Source: Pedobacter sp. SL55
GTDB lineage: Bacteria > Bacteroidota > Bacteroidia > Sphingobacteriales > Sphingobacteriaceae
Direction: 5' to 3'
DNA length: 64,000 nucleotides
Assembly: GCF_026625705.1 (NCBI RefSeq)
Contig: NZ_CP113059.1
Span: forward strand, 3,348,001-3,412,000
Position numbers and translations under genes: made by a program. Under the pieces are notes generated by a model, which was given only the letters and a program-made list of their open reading frames with translations, had not been told where the DNA came from and did no database searches. Below, in pieces: positions 63,529 to 64,000 of this stretch. Position 1 is the stretch's first letter, and every line of letters starts with the position of its first letter.

Positions 63529-64000
63529 ATGAAGAGAAGTAAAATATTAGTTTGGGGATTGCTTTTGATAAGTTTATCCTCATGTAAGAAGTTCTTAGAT
63601 GTTACGCCAAGCAATTCTGCAGATGCAGCAAAAGCTATTCAAACACCTAGGGATGCGCAGATAGTAATGAACGGTCTAATGAATCAGATGACCAGTTCTT
63701 CTTACTACGGCCGAAATTTTATTATGTATGCTGAGGCCAAAGGTGGCGACGTAGCGGTATACTCGCAGGGCAGGGGATTGGATGCTTTATACACCTTTAA
63801 CCATAATCCAAATACGAATAGTTATTCTAGTTTTTGGTCGCAGATTTACTATTGTATACTGCAGTCTAATTACATGTTAGAGGAAATTGCAAAGCGAGAA
63901 ACGGATGGAGTTACTGGTTTCAATACAGCAAAAGGCCAAGCATTAACGGCTAGAGCTTTAATGTATTTTGATTTGGTACGCCTTTATGGAAAGGCATATA
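63529..64000 (+). CDS. SusD/RagB-family lipoprotein (3' end outside window)
   Basis: 157 residues visible. It has a lipobox LSSC (MKRSKILVWGLLLISLSSCK, 20 residues), then KFLDVTPSNSAD, and TPR-type helices with ALTARALMYFDLVRLYGKAY (20 residues), the typical SusD helix ending in FDLVRLYG. The frame is open to the window end. It is the surface partner of the SusC just upstream. Confidence 0.93.
   Translation, partial: MKRSKILVWGLLLISLSSCKKFLDVTPSNSADAAKAIQTPRDAQIVMNGLMNQMTSSSYYGRNFIMYAEAKGGDVAVYSQGRGLDALYTFNHNPNTNSYSSFWSQIYYCILQSNYMLEEIAKRETDGVTGFNTAKGQALTARALMYFDLVRLYGKAY

Overview
The window comes from a Bacteroidota genome, most probably a Pedobacter-like member of the Sphingobacteriaceae. 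The evidence is two SusC/SusD pairs, an ECF-sigma/FecR cassette, a fused CcoN-CcoO cbb3 oxidase, AT-rich DNA, TAnnTTTG-type promoters and many small palindromic intergenic repeats. The assignment rests on gene content only.

Bases 1-12001 form a compact defence island. They hold a type I restriction-modification system in the order R-M-S (hsdR cut by the window edge). Behind it is an overlapping AAA-ATPase/HNH pair of Septu (PtuA/PtuB) type. Next comes a WYL-domain regulator, divergent from a two-gene CBASS operon made of a CD-NTase and a TIR-STING NAD+ hydrolase. The last unit is a Panacea/SocA-type antitoxin with an unrecognised partner. Inverted repeats sit on the likely promoters of the CBASS operon and of the Panacea pair. 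No integrase, transposase or phage gene is seen here; the island ends at the housekeeping gene topA.

Bases 12083-28452 are mostly housekeeping: topA, a lipoprotein, glutathione peroxidase, an MtfA peptidase, a polyprenol-phosphate glycosyltransferase, a peptide transporter, pdxH, yqgE, an acyltransferase, gatC, an ABC ATPase, a frameshifted cobalamin adenosyltransferase, two tandem related membrane proteins, tRNA-Ser(TGA), a PAP2 phosphatase and a HipA-like/DUF3037 pair.

Bases 28479-38350 are one minus-strand block: ECF sigma factor, FecR anti-sigma, SusC with an STN domain, SusD, a zinc metalloprotease and a DUF3347 protein. This is a cell-surface-signalling uptake system, probably for a peptide, protein or metal-linked substrate.

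Bases 39264-50185 are a microaerobic respiration cluster. It begins with an FNR-like site, a truncated lactate-dehydrogenase-like protein and hemN, then ccoI, ccoS, ccoNO, ccoQ, ccoP, ccoG, fixH and a SafE-type membrane protein. ccoI and ccoP each carry an apparent one-base frameshift, as does the cobalamin adenosyltransferase. Three such lesions, each at a short homopolymer, could be sequencing errors or real decay.

Bases 50300-60244 carry MarC, EttA, an Nfu protein, PurB, a small Thr/Val/Asp-rich lipoprotein, twin PqiA-like membrane proteins, a DUF1801 protein, OsmC and a hotdog thioesterase. The window closes with a second SusC gene and the start of its SusD partner.

A MITE-like element with terminal inverted repeats occurs twice (16811-17152 and, inverted, 55668-55925). 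Several other palindromic repeat classes fill intergenic gaps.
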